Assembly (NCBI GenBank): GCA_002331465.1 | Contig: DCYM01000049.1 | Coordinates: 1 to 15,800 of the forward strand | Origin: Candidatus Neomicrothrix sp. UBA2110 | Lineage (GTDB): Bacteria; Actinomycetota; Acidimicrobiia; Acidimicrobiales; Poriferisodalaceae | Direction: 5' to 3' | DNA length: 15,800 bases | In this document: positions 14,185 through 15,800 of the stretch, in pieces | Layout of the letters: every line of letters starts with the position of its first letter | Position numbering within the stretch: position 1 is the stretch's first letter | Notes under the pieces: model-generated | What the model was told of the DNA's origin: nothing | The model's database searches: none | The model's input: the letters and a program-made list of their open reading frames with translations, nothing else | Position numbers and translations under genes: made by a program

Positions 14185-14349
14185 CTAATCACGAGACCAT
14201 CTCTGGCAATTTCTGAGGAATAATCTTTCAGCCCAACGATCGCGGTGTTTTGCCTTAACCCTGCGAATCTCCTTTACTGAAACCCGCGACCTAATCTGCA
14301 AGCGCTGTAGGTTTAGACGTGTTCCAACGTTCATTTGGGGATGAGGGTG
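14185..14349. other. Intergenic region between recA and the monooxygenase gene
   Basis: This 165-base gap holds no recX, no recognisable small gene and no clear intrinsic terminator. TAATCT at 14292-14297 is a possible -10 element for the monooxygenase but no -35 of good spacing precedes it. Confidence 0.4.
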
Positions 14350-15800
14350 ATGACTGACAAGCAAGAAAAGCCGCAGAACGTCTTTAACTTTGATTACACG
14401 AACGAGGCGCAAACACGTCCACCTCAGGACTACTACGACAACATCAAGAACAAATATGCTGACGAACGCGACTTGCGGCTTGGTTATCGACCGCCAGGGA
14501 CAGATGGCTACACGTCAGACTTGACCGGCGATTTAGCCAAGTACGCAGTAGACCCTTACGGGGATGAAGTCGTTGAGCGCGAAGTCATCGATGATTCGGT
14601 TGAGGTTCTGTTCATCGGCGGCGGGTTCTCAGCGCTGCTGACGTCGGCTCGGCTCAGGGAAAAGGGCATCGAGAGCATCAGGATTGTTGAACGCGGGGCC
14701 GACGTGGGAGGCACCTGGTACTGGAATCGCTACCCGGGAGTTGCGTGCGACGTTGTGGCCTACGACTATTTGCCGCTTCTCGACGAGACTGGGTACGTCC
14801 CGAGCCGTCACTACGCTGGCGGCGAAGAGATTTTTCAATACTGCAAACAAATAGCTGAACGTTTCAATCTTTACGAACTCGCCGTTTTCGGTACCACAGT
14901 GACCTCAACGGTTTGGGATGAGACCACAGAGATGTGGCACGTGGGGACTGACCGCGGTGACACCATTCGTGCCCAATTTGTGATTTGCGCAAATGGCACC
15001 CTCTCAAAACCAAAACTTGCAAAAATCGACGGTATCGAACGGTTCGCTGGCCATTCATTTCACACATCTCGATGGGATTACGAATACACGGGCCCGGAAC
15101 TTGAAGGTTTGCGAGACAAACGTGTTGGGATAATCGGAACGGGCGCGAGTGCCGTTCAAGCAATACCGCAATTAGGCAAAGCTGCGAAAGAGCTAATTGT
15201 TTTTCAGCGAACTCCGTCATCGATTGACGTGCGAGACGATTGGGAAACCGACCCTGAGTGGGCTGCGACGTTGGAGCCGGGCTGGCAATCTGAGCGACGC
15301 ACTCGAGCGATCGAAGGACCACAAATTTCAGACGCAGTAAAAGCACGTAGAGCGGCGTTGTCGCGCGAAGAAAAGATTCGACGCCAAGAAAACGCCAACA
15401 TCGATGCCATGATGCGGATCCACAAACGGATCGACGAAGTCATTGAAGATCCTGCGACCGCAGAGTCGTTAAAGCCGTGGTACATGCTGATGTGCAAGCG
15501 GCCCTGCTTCCACAATGAATATCTACCGACGTTCAATCTCCCCACGGTCACGCTCGTCGATACTAAAGGCGAAGGGATCACCGAAATTAGCGAAGCGGGA
15601 CCGGTATTCGACGGTACGCAGTACGAGGTCGACGTGCTCATTTACGCCACCGGATTCGAAGTCCAGCAGACGGGGATTTATAACCGAATCGAGGGCGAAG
15701 GTGGTCAGGAACTCAACGAGAAATATGTTGATGGAATACGAACTTTGGTCGGGATTCACTCCCAGGGCTACCCAAACCTTTTCATCATGGGTGGATACCA
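14350..15800 (+). CDS. Type I Baeyer-Villiger monooxygenase, long N-terminal form, 3' end outside window
   Basis: The first 483 residues of an FAD- and NADPH-dependent monooxygenase that inserts oxygen next to a ketone carbonyl. The FAD-binding motif is VLFIGGGFSALLTSARL (85-101), followed by GGTWYWNRYPGVACDV (120-135). The Baeyer-Villiger fingerprint FxGxxxHTxxW is complete at F232-W242 (FAGHSFHTSRWDY). The NADPH motif is GIIGTGASAVQAIP (260-273). R384 in MCKRPCF aligns by spacing to FN with the catalytic Arg337 of phenylacetone monooxygenase. ATGFE (433-437) is the usual linker motif. About 85 residues precede the FAD motif, including KYADERDLRLGY, a feature of the longer enzymes such as cyclopentadecanone-type and steroid monooxygenases. 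ATG at 14350 has GGGG nine bases upstream; an in-frame ATG at 14341 would add three residues. The substrate is unknown. Confidence 0.9.
   Translation, partial: MTDKQEKPQNVFNFDYTNEAQTRPPQDYYDNIKNKYADERDLRLGYRPPGTDGYTSDLTGDLAKYAVDPYGDEVVEREVIDDSVEVLFIGGGFSALLTSARLREKGIESIRIVERGADVGGTWYWNRYPGVACDVVAYDYLPLLDETGYVPSRHYAGGEEIFQYCKQIAERFNLYELAVFGTTVTSTVWDETTEMWHVGTDRGDTIRAQFVICANGTLSKPKLAKIDGIERFAGHSFHTSRWDYEYTGPELEGLRDKRVGIIGTGASAVQAIPQLGKAAKELIVFQRTPSSIDVRDDWETDPEWAATLEPGWQSERRTRAIEGPQISDAVKARRAALSREEKIRRQENANIDAMMRIHKRIDEVIEDPATAESLKPWYMLMCKRPCFHNEYLPTFNLPTVTLVDTKGEGITEISEAGPVFDGTQYEVDVLIYATGFEVQQTGIYNRIEGEGGQELNEKYVDGIRTLVGIHSQGYPNLFIMGGY

Noticed and set aside
14281..14315. Short inverted repeat ACCTA ... 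TAGGT upstream of the monooxygenase gene
   Set aside because: Five-base arms with a 14-base centre are expected by chance.
1..15800. CRISPR array, tRNA/rRNA genes, insertion sequences or phage module
   Set aside because: No repeated spacer units, no cloverleaf sequences, no transposase or integrase motifs and no flanking repeats were seen in reading the window.

Overview
The window looks like chromosomal DNA of an actinobacterium, most plausibly a member of the Acidimicrobiia. The grounds are the gene order rimO-pgsA-cinA-thpR followed by recA, a LexA operator of the Gram-positive/actinobacterial type in front of recA, an F420-type luciferase-like oxidoreductase, lipid and ketone catabolic genes (PhyH, enoyl-CoA hydratase, Baeyer-Villiger monooxygenase), and several start codons that look leaderless. 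This is inference from gene content; no rRNA or other taxonomic marker was available beyond RecA.

Left block, minus strand (1-7312). A copper-type P1B ATPase is followed by a class IV aminotransferase, a class I aminotransferase, a family A DNA polymerase and a phytanoyl-CoA dioxygenase-like gene that leaves the window at base 1. The last four are separated by only 17-22 bases and read as one run, although polA also has its own promoter-like element. The polymerase is the oddest gene: it has a complete 3'-5' exonuclease and polymerase core, no 5' nuclease domain, and about 150 extra residues between motif B and the conserved QGxxAD region.

Middle block, plus strand (7378-11999). RimO (ribosomal protein S12 methylthiotransferase), PgsA (phosphatidylglycerophosphate synthase), a CinA protein whose C-terminal deamidase domain has lost its signature residues, ThpR (RNA 2',3'-cyclic phosphodiesterase) and an F420-type oxidoreductase. 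rimO and pgsA overlap by one base; cinA and thpR are nearly contiguous.

Right block (12061-15800). An enoyl-CoA hydratase/isomerase gene on the minus strand converges on the oxidoreductase and diverges from recA. The 225-base recA/hydratase intergenic region carries two LexA-like operators 23 bp apart, a recA promoter with ideal 17-bp spacing, and a perfect 15-bp palindrome in the presumed recA leader. recA is followed not by recX but by a long-form Baeyer-Villiger monooxygenase that leaves the window on the right.

No tRNA, rRNA, CRISPR array, insertion sequence or long repeat was seen. No stretch over 300 bases lacks a gene. I see no complete multi-gene novel defence or mobile system. The best leads are the polymerase with insertions, the degenerate CinA, the double LexA control region and the recurring leaderless-start pattern.
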